Part shown: one piece after another, positions 17,333 through 25,282 of the stretch
Numbering within the stretch: position 1 is the first letter of the stretch
Layout: each line of letters begins with the position of its first letter
Assembly: GCA_050952465.1 (NCBI GenBank)
Contig: JBMNKZ010000008.1
Location: 1 to 64,000 of the forward strand
Length of the DNA: 64,000 nucleotides
Direction: 5' to 3'
DNA from: DUPU01 sp050952465
GTDB taxonomy: Bacteria; Bacillota; Dehalobacteriia; Dehalobacteriales; Dehalobacteriaceae
Notes under the pieces: model-generated
Seen by the model: the letters and a program-made list of their open reading frames with translations, nothing else
Databases searched by the model: none
Told to the model about the DNA's origin: nothing
Translations under genes and position numbers: made by a program

Positions 17333-17530
17333 TTGCAAGGAACAGTAAAATGGTTTAACGCAGAAAAAGGATTTGGCTTTATTGAAAGCAACGAAGGTGG
17401 AGATGTTTTTGTCCACTTTTCGGCCATTCAAAAAGACGGATTCAAAACACTGGAAGAAGGTCAAAAAGTGGAATTCGATATTGTTAACGGAAACCGTGGA
17501 CCTCAAGCATCCAATGTAACCTTAGTATAA
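17333..17530 (+). CDS. csp: Cold-shock protein (CspA/CspB family)
   Basis: A single cold-shock domain of 65 residues, the normal size for this RNA chaperone. RNP1 (KGFGFIE, 13-19) and RNP2 (VFVHFSAI, 26-33) are intact, with the usual KWFN start. The start codon is TTG, placed 8 bases after a perfect AGGAGG. It is followed by a hairpin terminator and then a DEAD-box helicase, so read-through would link two cold-adaptation RNA-remodelling proteins. Confidence 0.95.
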   Translation: MQGTVKWFNAEKGFGFIESNEGGDVFVHFSAIQKDGFKTLEEGQKVEFDIVNGNRGPQASNVTLV

Positions 17531-17548
17531 TTAAATGGTTGATCCAAG

Positions 17549-17584
17549 AAAGGGCCTTTCCAACTAAGGAATAGCCCTTTTTCT
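17549..17584 (+). terminator. Terminator/attenuator between csp and the helicase gene
   Basis: AAAGGGC (17549-17555) with GCCCTTT (17574-17580), an inner TTCC/GGAA pair, and T-run. It lies 35 bases before the helicase start, so helicase mRNA may depend on partial read-through. Confidence 0.8.
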
Positions 17585-17617
17585 TAAAATTTCGTAATAA
17601 AGGATGATAATAAATTA

Positions 17618-19063
17618 ATGTTTTTTAATGAAATGGGACTTAGTTCAGATTTAGTAAAAGCAATAGTAAATATGGGTTTTGAGGAGCCAACGCCGATTCA
17701 GATTCAAACTATTCCTTTGTCTTTAAAAGGAAAAGATGTGATCGGTCAAGCTCAAACAGGAACAGGGAAAACAGCTGCCTTTGGTATACCGATGGTGGAA
17801 AAAATGGCTGCCGTCACAGAATATATTCAAGGATTGGTGGTTGCCCCCACCAGGGAATTAGCCATTCAAGTAGCGGAAGAGCTGAATAAAATAGGACAGT
17901 TCAAGCACATTCGTGCACTTCCCATTTATGGAGGGCAGGATATTAACTATCAGATCAGAGCATTAAAAAACCGCCCGCAAATTATCGTGGGGACACCGGG
18001 CCGTTTAATGGATCATATGCGCAGAAGAACTATTCGGTTGCAAAACATTATAACTGTGGTCATTGATGAAGCGGATGAAATGTTAAACATGGGGTTTATT
18101 GAAGATATTGAAAATATTTTAAAAGAGGTACCTACGGAAAGACAAACTTTACTTTTTTCCGCAACCATGCCGAAACCGATTCAGGCTTTAGCGCAAAACT
18201 TTATGAAGGATCCGGTTTTAGTCAGTATTAAGAATAAAGAGGTCACGGTTCCGGATACTATGCAGCAATATATTGAAGTTCAGGAGAGACAAAAGTTTGA
18301 TGTTCTTTGCCGTTTATTAGATATCCAAACTCCCGATCAGGCCATTATTTTTGGACGTACCAAAAGGCGAGTGGATGAACTAAGTGAAGCACTAAATACC
18401 AGGGGATACTCCGTAGAAGGACTTCATGGGGATTTGAACCAGTCCAAACGGGATAGTGTACTGAGACATTTTAGAGAAGGGACAACTGAAGTTTTGGTCG
18501 CGACTGATGTGGCGGCCAGGGGATTAGATATCCCTGGTGTTACCCATGTGTATAATTTTGATATTCCTCAGGATCCGGAAGGATATGTTCATCGGATTGG
18601 CCGGACAGGACGGGCCGGAAAATCCGGTTTGGCGGTCACATTTGTTACCCCTCGGGAAATTGCCCAACTAAGATTGATTGAACAGGCCATTCGAAAGAGA
18701 ATTGAAAGAAAACCAATTCCTACCTTTGTTGAGGCAGTGATTGGGCAGCAACGTCAGGCGGTAGAAAAAATAATAAATGTACTGGAAGAAGGTACTGCAT
18801 CTGCTTATAAGGAATTGGCCGAGGAACTCTTAAGAGACAATGATTCCGTTAATTTATTAGCGGCTGCCTTAAAACTTCTTACCAAAGAGCCAAATACTAC
18901 TCCGGTAAGTATTACGGAGGAAGCTCCGATACGAACTAAAAAGATGCATAACTTTTCTCATAGGGCTAAGGATAAAAACAGGAAATGGGACGGGAATCGG
19001 GGCTTTAAGCAACCGCGGCGCACCAAGCCAAATACGATGTCCAAAAGAATAGTGCATAAATAA
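17618..19063 (+). CDS. cshA: DEAD-box ATP-dependent RNA helicase (CshA-like)
   Basis: A 481-residue helicase with both RecA domains: Q motif (TPIQIQ, about 25), AQTGTGKT (45-52), PTRELA, DEADEMLNMGF, SATMP, then ARGLDIPGVTHV and HRIGRTGRAG. The C-terminal 100 residues are a positively charged tail, as in CshA/DeaD of Firmicutes that act in mRNA turnover and ribosome assembly in the cold. The start ATG follows a weak AAGGATGA. Its position after csp suggests shared cold control. CshA versus CshB cannot be settled without alignment. Confidence 0.92.
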   Translation: MFFNEMGLSSDLVKAIVNMGFEEPTPIQIQTIPLSLKGKDVIGQAQTGTGKTAAFGIPMVEKMAAVTEYIQGLVVAPTRELAIQVAEELNKIGQFKHIRALPIYGGQDINYQIRALKNRPQIIVGTPGRLMDHMRRRTIRLQNIITVVIDEADEMLNMGFIEDIENILKEVPTERQTLLFSATMPKPIQALAQNFMKDPVLVSIKNKEVTVPDTMQQYIEVQERQKFDVLCRLLDIQTPDQAIIFGRTKRRVDELSEALNTRGYSVEGLHGDLNQSKRDSVLRHFREGTTEVLVATDVAARGLDIPGVTHVYNFDIPQDPEGYVHRIGRTGRAGKSGLAVTFVTPREIAQLRLIEQAIRKRIERKPIPTFVEAVIGQQRQAVEKIINVLEEGTASAYKELAEELLRDNDSVNLLAAALKLLTKEPNTTPVSITEEAPIRTKKMHNFSHRAKDKNRKWDGNRGFKQPRRTKPNTMSKRIVHK

Positions 19064-19072
19064 ATGTGCACC

Positions 19073-19096
19073 TTAATATATAATATTATATATTAA
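19073..19096. repeat. 24-base perfect AT palindrome
   Basis: Every base of 19073-19096 is A or T and the segment is its own reverse complement. It lies just after the helicase stop. It could extrude as a cruciform or serve as an RNase site. Confidence 0.6.
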
Positions 19097-19103
19097 TACG
19101 GCT

Positions 19104-19171
19104 TAAGGCCGCTTCTTTAATATGGTTATTCCAGAACACGGATAGCCGGAGAGGAGCGGCCTTATATTTTT
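19104..19171 (+). terminator. Terminator after the helicase gene
   Basis: Ten-base perfect stem TAAGGCCGCT (19104-19113) with its complement at 19155-19164, long loop, followed by TATTTTT. Confidence 0.65.
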
Positions 19172-19192
19172 GGAAAAATTTTAAAAGAGCTG

Positions 19193-19221
19193 TTGACAAA
19201 GAGGTATTTAGGTATTACAAT
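19193..19221 (+). promoter_or_regulatory. Sigma-A promoter of hcp
   Basis: Perfect TTGACA (19193-19198), 17-base spacer, TACAAT (19216-19221), 48 bases before the start codon. Confidence 0.8.
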
Positions 19222-19269
19222 ACATATATAATAAGTCAAAAATAAAGAAAATAATGGGAGGGGCAATAC

Positions 19270-20913
19270 ATGAGTATGTTTTGTTTTCAATGTCAGGAGA
19301 CAGCAAAAGGAACCGGTTGTACTTTTCGGGGGGTATGCGGTAAAACCGATGATGTTGCCAAAATGCAGGACTTGTTAATTTATGTCTTAAAGGGTATTTC
19401 TGTTTACAGCGTTGAAGCCCGAAAATTTAACATAATTAATAAAGAAACAGATAAATTTATTATGGAAAGCTTATTTTCCACAATTACCAATGTAAACTTT
19501 GATAAAAAGTTCTTTGAAGAAAAAGTTAAGCAGGGCTTGGCCTTAAGGGATAAGATGCGAGAGACCCTTATTAAGTCTGACGTAAAAATAGACGATAACT
19601 TGCCTGAAGCTGCCCTTTGGACTCCGGTAAGGGAAGAAGAATTTAATGAAAAGGCAGAAACTGTGGGTGTATTAGCTACTGAAAATGAGGATGTAAGATC
19701 TTTAAGAGAATTAATCACTTACGGGGTAAAAGGTATGGCGGCTTATGCCAAACATGCTTACGTTCTAGGTTTCGAAGAGCCCGAGATAATGGGATTTATG
19801 CAAAAGGCTTTGGCAGCTACTATTGATGATACCTTGAGTGTTGACGATTTGGTGGCATTAACCATGGAAACAGGGAAATATGGAGTTGATGTGATGGCAC
19901 TTTTGGATAAGGCCAATACTTCCACTTATGGACATCCGGAAATTACCAAAGTTAACATTGGAGTGCGAAATAACCCGGGAATTCTAATCAGCGGTCATGA
20001 TCTAAAGGACTTGGAGGAGTTGCTGCAGCAGACAGAAGGCACAGGAGTGGACGTGTATACCCATGGTGAAATGCTCCCGGCCCAATACTACCCGGCCTTT
20101 AAAAAATACGCTCACTTTGCTGGTAATTATGGTAATGCTTGGTGGAAACAGGATAAGGAATTTGCTTCCTTTAATGGGCCGATTTTAATGACCACCAACT
20201 GCCTGGTTCCTCCTAAGGAAGCCTATAAAGATCGAGTTTATACTACCAGTGTGGTTGGTTTTCCGGGTCTGAAACACATTCCGGATGGAATTGACGATGG
20301 GAGCAAAGATTTTAGCGAAATCATAGAACATGCCAAAAAATGTCCTCCTCCCACGGAAATAGAAACAGGAGAAATTGTCGGCGGTTTTGCCCATAATACA
20401 GTTTTAAATTTAGCGGATAAGGTGATCGATGCTATCAAAGCCGGGGCGATTAGAAAGTTTGTGGTTATGGCCGGTTGTGATGGTAGAATGAAGAGCAGGG
20501 ATTATTATAAAGATTTTGCGGAAAAACTCCCCCGAGATACGGTGATTCTAACCGCCGGATGTGCTAAATATAAGTACAATAAATTAAATTTAGGCGATAT
20601 CGGAGGTATTCCCAGAGTATTGGATGCGGGACAGTGCAATGATTCTTATTCCTTAGCCGTAATTGCCTTAAAACTAAAAGAAGCATTTGGTTTAGATGAT
20701 GTAAATCAGCTACCCATCTCTTATAATATTGCTTGGTATGAACAAAAAGCAGTAATTGTGCTTCTTGCCCTTCTCTACCTGGGAGTAAAGAACATTCATT
20801 TGGGACCGACTCTGCCGGCCTTCCTATCGCCTAATGTGGCTTCAGTATTAGTAGAAAAATTCGGTATTTCCGGAATCTCCACGGTGGAAGAAGATCTGAA
20901 AAAACTTGGTTAA
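19270..20913 (+). CDS. hcp: Hybrid cluster protein / hydroxylamine reductase
   Basis: A cytoplasmic Fe-S protein of 547 residues that handles NO or hydroxylamine stress in anaerobes. The N-terminal [4Fe-4S]/[2Fe-2S] ligands are C5, C8, C17 and C23. The hybrid-cluster region is recognisable from HGEMLPAQYYP, MTTNCLVPP, GCDGRMKSRDYY, TAGCAKYKYN and DAGQCNDSYS. The start has GGGAGGGG. A strong sigma-A promoter lies directly upstream, and an Rrf2 regulator with three Cys follows 130 bases after a hairpin, so an NO- or Fe-S-sensing circuit is likely. Together with fprA it forms a nitrosative-stress pair. Confidence 0.97.
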   Translation: MSMFCFQCQETAKGTGCTFRGVCGKTDDVAKMQDLLIYVLKGISVYSVEARKFNIINKETDKFIMESLFSTITNVNFDKKFFEEKVKQGLALRDKMRETLIKSDVKIDDNLPEAALWTPVREEEFNEKAETVGVLATENEDVRSLRELITYGVKGMAAYAKHAYVLGFEEPEIMGFMQKALAATIDDTLSVDDLVALTMETGKYGVDVMALLDKANTSTYGHPEITKVNIGVRNNPGILISGHDLKDLEELLQQTEGTGVDVYTHGEMLPAQYYPAFKKYAHFAGNYGNAWWKQDKEFASFNGPILMTTNCLVPPKEAYKDRVYTTSVVGFPGLKHIPDGIDDGSKDFSEIIEHAKKCPPPTEIETGEIVGGFAHNTVLNLADKVIDAIKAGAIRKFVVMAGCDGRMKSRDYYKDFAEKLPRDTVILTAGCAKYKYNKLNLGDIGGIPRVLDAGQCNDSYSLAVIALKLKEAFGLDDVNQLPISYNIAWYEQKAVIVLLALLYLGVKNIHLGPTLPAFLSPNVASVLVEKFGISGISTVEEDLKKLG

Positions 20914-20929
20914 TTAAGTTTAGGAAATG

Positions 20930-20965
20930 GGGATAATAGAATGGAGAAGCTATTATCCCTCTTTC
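20930..20965 (+). terminator. Hairpin after hcp
   Basis: Ten-base perfect stem (20930-20939 with 20950-20959), 10-base loop, followed by a T-poor tract. Probably a weak terminator. Confidence 0.6.
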
Positions 20966-21045
20966 CAAATTTTATATTAATATTAAAATCTTTCCTGATA
21001 TTTTTAAATTGATTAACGCAGAAAATAGAATAGGGGTGTTTTGAA

Positions 21046-21453
21046 GTGCCAGGAGTAGTGCATATTTCGGAGATGGTTTCATTGGCACTCCATAGTATGG
21101 CTTTTATTGCAGATAGTGAAAAAGATATTGTTAATGCGAAAGAAATTTCTGCGGCTACGGGTTGCTCCGAGGCGCACTTGGTCAAGGCTTTGCAAAGATT
21201 GGTACAGGCAGGATTCCTTTATTCTGTGCGCGGGCCGAAAGGGGGCTTTGGGCTGACCAAAGAGCCTGAAGAGGTTACCCTGCTTGATATCTATCAGGTC
21301 TTTGAAGGGCAACTGGAGATGGCGGGGTGTCCTACCCATCATCAAGCCTGTCCTTTTAAATCTTGTATTTTTGGAGGAATACCTGAAAAACTAAACCAAG
21401 AATTTATTAAATATTTGAGTCAAAAGAAAATTAGCGATTTTTGCCGTAGCTAA
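21046..21453 (+). CDS. Rrf2 family transcriptional regulator
   Basis: A DNA-binding protein of 135 residues with the Rrf2 winged helix (AKEISAATGCSEAHLVKALQRLVQAG, 31-56, then SVRGPKGGFGL wing). Three cysteines, C95, C102 and C107, are spaced as in Fe-S cluster-binding IscR/NsrR proteins, so it may sense NO or cluster status. The start is GTG with AGGGGTG seven bases upstream. Its place after hcp suggests it controls hcp. I cannot identify an operator with certainty. Confidence 0.9.
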   Translation: MPGVVHISEMVSLALHSMAFIADSEKDIVNAKEISAATGCSEAHLVKALQRLVQAGFLYSVRGPKGGFGLTKEPEEVTLLDIYQVFEGQLEMAGCPTHHQACPFKSCIFGGIPEKLNQEFIKYLSQKKISDFCRS

Positions 21454-21510
21454 ATCCTTTAATGTTTTTTACCTACCTCATAAGGAGTGGCAAAACCGAA
21501 CATAATAAAA

Positions 21511-21550
21511 ACCTGTGCTTATAATCCTTAAGGCACAGGTATTATTATAT
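21511..21550 (+). terminator. Terminator of the Rrf2 gene
   Basis: ACCTGTGC (21511-21518) with GCACAGGT (21533-21540) followed by ATTATTATATT. Confidence 0.6.
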
Positions 21551-21669
21551 TAGCATTATTCTGAAAGTTGAGGCAGGATTATGTCACTGCATGTGGAAAT
21601 AAAATATTATGTAGAGTAGGGTAGTTTCAAATGGTTAAAAACAGTGTCTAAATGGAAGGAGGTAATTTA

Positions 21670-22092
21670 TTGAATATTGCTTTTTTCCTGATTCCCAAAA
21701 ACGAAATTGTTTATTTATCTCCTGATTGTACTATGCGGCAGGCCTTAGAAAGAATGGAGTACCATCGGTATAGTGCCGTACCCATCATTGATAAGGAAGG
21801 GAAATATGTGGGGACAATTACGGAAGGAGATTTACTCTGGGAATTAAAGAACTCTTTAGGCAGTAAATATGAAAACACGGAGAAGGTACTACTTAAAGAT
21901 ATTCCTAGAAGAATTAAGAATAAGCCGGTTAGGATTGACGCCCGGTTAGAAGATTTGCTGTCTTTGGCAATTTCTCAAAACTTTGTACCGGTGGTTGATG
22001 ATTATGATACTTTTATTGGTATTATCCGCCGTAGAGAAATTATTGAGTTTTATGCCGGATGTCTGATTAATAGAGAAGAATCAAAACGTTAA
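21670..22092 (+). CDS. CBS-domain pair protein
   Basis: A small cytoplasmic protein (140 residues) made of two CBS motifs (about 10-60 and 75-132), the Bateman module that binds adenine nucleotides. It has no fused enzyme or channel and resembles AcuB/YtpB-like stand-alone CBS proteins of Firmicutes. I take TTG 21670 as start because AAGGAGG (21656-21662) lies seven bases before it. An in-frame ATG at 21652 would put the ribosome site inside the gene. Partner protein unknown. Downstream its terminator has been split by an insertion sequence. Confidence 0.85.
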   Translation: MNIAFFLIPKNEIVYLSPDCTMRQALERMEYHRYSAVPIIDKEGKYVGTITEGDLLWELKNSLGSKYENTEKVLLKDIPRRIKNKPVRIDARLEDLLSLAISQNFVPVVDDYDTFIGIIRRREIIEFYAGCLINREESKR

Positions 22093-22096
22093 TTTT

Positions 22097-22116
22097 AAAG
22101 CACCCTCAATCCACAG
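22097..22116 (+). terminator. Left half of a terminator split by an insertion sequence
   Basis: AAAGCACCC (22097-22105) pairs with GGGTGCTTT at 23672-23680, and CCAC with GTGG nearer the loop. Joining the flanks without the 1,540-base element restores a bidirectional hairpin with A- and T-runs between the CBS gene and the convergent TPM gene. Confidence 0.75.
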
Positions 22117-22172
22117 TGTACCGACCCCCAAAAGTTAGACCCAAAATCTAACGATTGGAGGTCGGTATTTTT

Positions 22173-22754
22173 ATGGCTGCATACAGTTATGAGTTTAAAA
22201 AGAAAGTTGTAGATGCATATTTACGTGGCGAAGGAGGTTATACTTTTTTAGCAGAAAAATATGGAGTAAAAAACAGAAGACAAGTTCTCAATTGGGTACA
22301 TTACTACGAAGAACTTGGTGATGATGGATTAAAACGTTCAAGAAAGAACGAAACTTATTCTTTTGAATTTAAGCTTGGTGTGGTAGAGTCTTATTTAACA
22401 AGTGAGGTATCTTATCAGGAACTGGCTCTTTCACTAGGGATTAATAATAATGCTCTTATCGCCAGGTGGGTAAATGATTATAGAGCGGCTGGTCCTGATG
22501 CCTTAAGAGATAAGAAACGTGGAAGAAGGGCTAAAATGAATTCATCAGGTAAGGCTGTTAATATACAACGTCAAGATGATTCAGCTCCTGTTGATACAAG
22601 CACTGAGCATGTTAAACAGCTTGAAGCTGAACTCTTAAAACTAAAAATCGAGAATGCTTATTTAAAAGAACTGAGGAGGCTGCGTTTAGAGGAGGAAGCT
22701 CTTCTGAAAAAACAGCGAGAATCGTCCACAGCCTCCGAGGAGAATTCAAATTAA
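22173..22754 (+). CDS. IS3-family transposase OrfA (helix-turn-helix)
   Basis: Two HTH repeats (about 1-55 and 60-110), both starting with a YSxEFK motif, then a Leu/Glu-rich coiled coil (about 145-185). This is the DNA-binding half of the transposase. ATG 22173 has GGAGGT upstream, and an in-frame TTG lies at 22155. The run AAA AAA C at 22707-22713 sits in the zero frame. A -1 slip there joins orfA to the orfB frame, as in IS150, with a ribosome-like GGAGGA 15 bases upstream as a likely stimulator. Confidence 0.9.
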   Translation: MAAYSYEFKKKVVDAYLRGEGGYTFLAEKYGVKNRRQVLNWVHYYEELGDDGLKRSRKNETYSFEFKLGVVESYLTSEVSYQELALSLGINNNALIARWVNDYRAAGPDALRDKKRGRRAKMNSSGKAVNIQRQDDSAPVDTSTEHVKQLEAELLKLKIENAYLKELRRLRLEEEALLKKQRESSTASEENSN

Positions 22755-22795
22755 AAGACATTCTCGCTGTAGTTGGCTTCCCTAAAGCTACCTAC

Positions 22796-23596
22796 ATGTA
22801 TTGGCAAAAAAGATTTGATAGAGAAAATCCTGACAAAGAACTCGAAGAGAAAATCCTAAAAATACATGAAGATAATAAAGATTATGGATATCGACGCATG
22901 CGAGCCGAATTAAATAATCAGGGAATTCATGTTAACAAGAAAAAAGTCCAGCGAATAATGCAAAAACTCAATCTTCAGGTGACCTCATTTACACGTAAAA
23001 GTCGTAAATACAGCTCGTACAAAGGCAAGGTTGGTATTGTGGCACCTAATAGAATCCGTAGGCGATTCAATACACATATACCGCATCAAAAGGTTACAAC
23101 TGATACAACCGAATTTAAATACTATGAAGTAGATTCAAAAGGCCATATGACAATGCACAAGCTTTATTTGGATCCTTTTATGGATATGTGTAATGGTGAA
23201 ATTCTTAGTTATGGTATTGCCAAGCGTCCTACGGCCAAGAGTGTAATGGATGCACTAGATAAAGCCATTGAAATAACCTCAGATTGTCCTTATCGCCGAA
23301 CATTCCATTCAGATCAAGGATGGGCTTACCAGATGAGAGCATACTCTAACCGGCTTAAGGAAGAACGTATTTATCAAAGTATGTCTAGAAAAGGTAACTG
23401 CCATGATAATTCCGTTATGGAGAACTTCTTTGGACTGCTTAAACAAGAGATTTACTATGGTGTCGTCTATTACAGCTATGAGGAATTGAAGTTGGAAATT
23501 GAACGATACATAAATTACTATAACGAAAAGAGAATTAAAGAGAAACTTGGATGGCTAAGTCCAGTGCAATACAGACTTAGTCTTCAGGCTGCATAA
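22796..23596 (+). CDS. IS3-family transposase OrfB (DDE integrase)
   Basis: The catalytic half, 266 residues from the internal ATG. The rve integrase core has D103 (TTDTTEF), D173 (HSDQGW) and E209 (NSVMENFFG), with exactly 35 residues between the last two, as in IS3 transposases. The HTH_21 region (GYRRM, VQRIM) lies at 30-58. The frame continues upstream without a stop to the A-run at 22707, encoding residues typical of the OrfAB junction. The functional enzyme is therefore probably the frameshift fusion of about 470 residues. Confidence 0.93.
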   Translation: MYWQKRFDRENPDKELEEKILKIHEDNKDYGYRRMRAELNNQGIHVNKKKVQRIMQKLNLQVTSFTRKSRKYSSYKGKVGIVAPNRIRRRFNTHIPHQKVTTDTTEFKYYEVDSKGHMTMHKLYLDPFMDMCNGEILSYGIAKRPTAKSVMDALDKAIEITSDCPYRRTFHSDQGWAYQMRAYSNRLKEERIYQSMSRKGNCHDNSVMENFFGLLKQEIYYGVVYYSYEELKLEIERYINYYNEKRIKEKLGWLSPVQYRLSLQAA

Positions 23597-23684
23597 AAAT
23601 AGCGAGGCAGCCGAAACTGTCTCGCTAATAAAGTCTAGCTTTTAGGGGTCACCTCACAGTTAAGTGGAAACGGGTGCTTTTTAT

Positions 23685-24458
23685 TTACCAATTGCGACTG
23701 CTCCCTCCGCCTCCGGAAGAGCCGCCGCCGAAACCGCCACCGCCAAAACCACCTCCGCCGCCCCGACCGCCTCCTCGACGCAGTGAGCTTAAGAGAAACC
23801 AGGTAATCATGCCTCCGAGGAACCGGAAATCAAGATAGATAAGAAGTATGATTACAAATGCGAAGAGAATTACCAGCCAAGGGGGAAGTGTCACCGAAAG
23901 ATCTTCTGTAGCTGGAGCAACAGGAAGAGTCATATTCCCGGATAATTGAACCTGGTACTCTTCAGCAATGACACCGGCTAAGACCAAATAACAATCATTG
24001 ATCCCACCATCATAGTCCCCGGCTTGGAATTTGGGTATCATGTAATCATCTTGAATACGGCCGGTCTTTCCGTCAGGCAGGGCACCCTCCAAACCATAAC
24101 CGACCTCAATCCGAGATTGTCTTTCCGTAGGTGCGATTAACAATAGTACCCCATTATTTTTTTCCTTACTTCCAATCCCCCAGTCTCGGAATAAACCAAT
24201 GGCATAATCTTCGATGGGCATTTCATTTAAGCTGGTCACGGTCACCACTGTCAGTTGAGCAGTAGTTTTTTGATCCAGTTCGTCTCCTAAAGCCAATAGC
24301 TTTGCTTCCGTTTCCGGGTTCAAAATATCGGCGTAATCCTGTACATATATATTAGTATCAGGGCGGGGGGGAAAAGCTGTCTCCCCCGCAGCTTGAGACA
24401 TCACGACAAAACAAATGAGAATAAAAGGAAGAACCAATCGGCAAAAGAACTTTTTCAT
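23685..24458 (-). CDS. TPM-domain protein with Gly-rich tail
   Basis: An exported or membrane-anchored protein of 257 residues. It has a signal peptide (about 1-24), a TPM (TLP18.3/Psb32/MOLO) domain (about 35-155), a transmembrane helix (about 193-222) and a Gly/Ser-rich C-terminus (about 228-254). This is the YgcG-like architecture normally paired with LemA, as here. The function is unknown and some TPM domains show phosphatase activity. The start is 14 bases from the LemA stop, so they form one operon. The Gly tail explains the local GC-rich CCGCC repeats. Confidence 0.9.
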   Translation of the reverse strand: MKKFFCRLVLPFILICFVVMSQAAGETAFPPRPDTNIYVQDYADILNPETEAKLLALGDELDQKTTAQLTVVTVTSLNEMPIEDYAIGLFRDWGIGSKEKNNGVLLLIAPTERQSRIEVGYGLEGALPDGKTGRIQDDYMIPKFQAGDYDGGINDCYLVLAGVIAEEYQVQLSGNMTLPVAPATEDLSVTLPPWLVILFAFVIILLIYLDFRFLGGMITWFLLSSLRRGGGRGGGGGFGGGGFGGGSSGGGGSSRNW

Positions 24459-24472
24459 TTTAGTTCATCCCC

Positions 24473-25027
24473 TTAAAATTCGACTTGAGGTACGTCTTGG
24501 GCGCCTTCGTCAGCTTGGAAATATTCTTTGGCCTCGAATCCTAAAAAACCTGCAATAATATTGGTGGGAAACCTTTTAATTTTAGTATTAAATACTTGTA
24601 CTGAATCATTATAGTCTTTTCGGGAATTCGCAATCCGGTTCTCCGTTCCGGCTAATTCATCCTGCAGCTGGCGGAAATTGGCATCTGACTTCAGCTGGGG
24701 ATAGGCCTCGGAAATAGCTAAAAGGCGGCCAAGTGCTGAAGTTAGTTCCCCGTTTGCTTGGGCTGAGTCCGCTGGGCCTTCGGCATTTAGCAGTTTGCTT
24801 CTCGCTTCTGCCACCGCCGTAAAAATTGTCTGTTCTTGCTCCGCATATCCCTTTACGGTGGCAACTAAGTTAGGAATTAAATCCGCCCTTCTTTGCAGTT
24901 GGTTTTCTACCTGACTCCACTTGCTGCTGACATCTTCGTTTAAGCCGACCAAACCATTATACATAGAAAATATACCAAACAAAATTAGCACGACTATGCC
25001 TAAGAAAATTAATAAACTCTTTTTCAA
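24473..25027 (-). CDS. lemA: LemA family protein
   Basis: A 184-residue protein with one N-terminal membrane helix and the long LemA helical bundle (VSSKWSQVENQLQRRADLIPNLVATVKGYA, QLQDELAGTENRIANSRKDYND, FPTNIIAGFLGF). The start is TTG 25027, six bases after AAGGAGGAGAG. An in-frame TTG at 25048 would place that site inside the gene. It is the first gene of the lemA-TPM operon. The function of LemA is not established in bacteria. The topology is an outward-facing bundle. Confidence 0.92.
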   Translation of the reverse strand: MKKSLLIFLGIVVLILFGIFSMYNGLVGLNEDVSSKWSQVENQLQRRADLIPNLVATVKGYAEQEQTIFTAVAEARSKLLNAEGPADSAQANGELTSALGRLLAISEAYPQLKSDANFRQLQDELAGTENRIANSRKDYNDSVQVFNTKIKRFPTNIIAGFLGFEAKEYFQADEGAQDVPQVEF

Positions 25028-25282
25028 TTTCTCTCCTCCTTCGGACAAAGTTATTATACTATAATACTATTATACTTATCCTGGTTTAAGTATAAATAAA
25101 TCAATCCAAAGGGTCAACAGCATTTAAGTCGTTGCCGACAGTTCTAAGAATCCGTGCAAATACTCAAAATCTTTTATTAAAATCAGGACAAAAAGTTGTT
25201 TTAGAAGGAAGAATTTTATAAACATAGAATACCATAATTAATAGATATTTTTGGAAAAAACTACAGACAAGGAGAGAACCAA

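Larger units (their letters stand above)
22117..23656 (+). mobile_element. IS3-family (IS150 group) insertion sequence, 1,540 bp, complete
   Basis: Ends are imperfect 24-base inverted repeats: the left begins TGTACCGACCCCC and the right, reversed, TGAGGTGACCCCT, both ending in AAAAG-TAGAC. A 3-base target duplication CAG flanks it (22114-22116, 23657-23659). It holds orfA and orfB with the IS3 organisation and an intact DDE triad. It appears potentially active: both frames are intact and the duplication is perfect. Confidence 0.93.

Noticed and set aside
23694..23780. GC-rich CCGCC tandem-like repeat
   Set aside because: It is simply the coding of the Gly-rich tail of the TPM protein.
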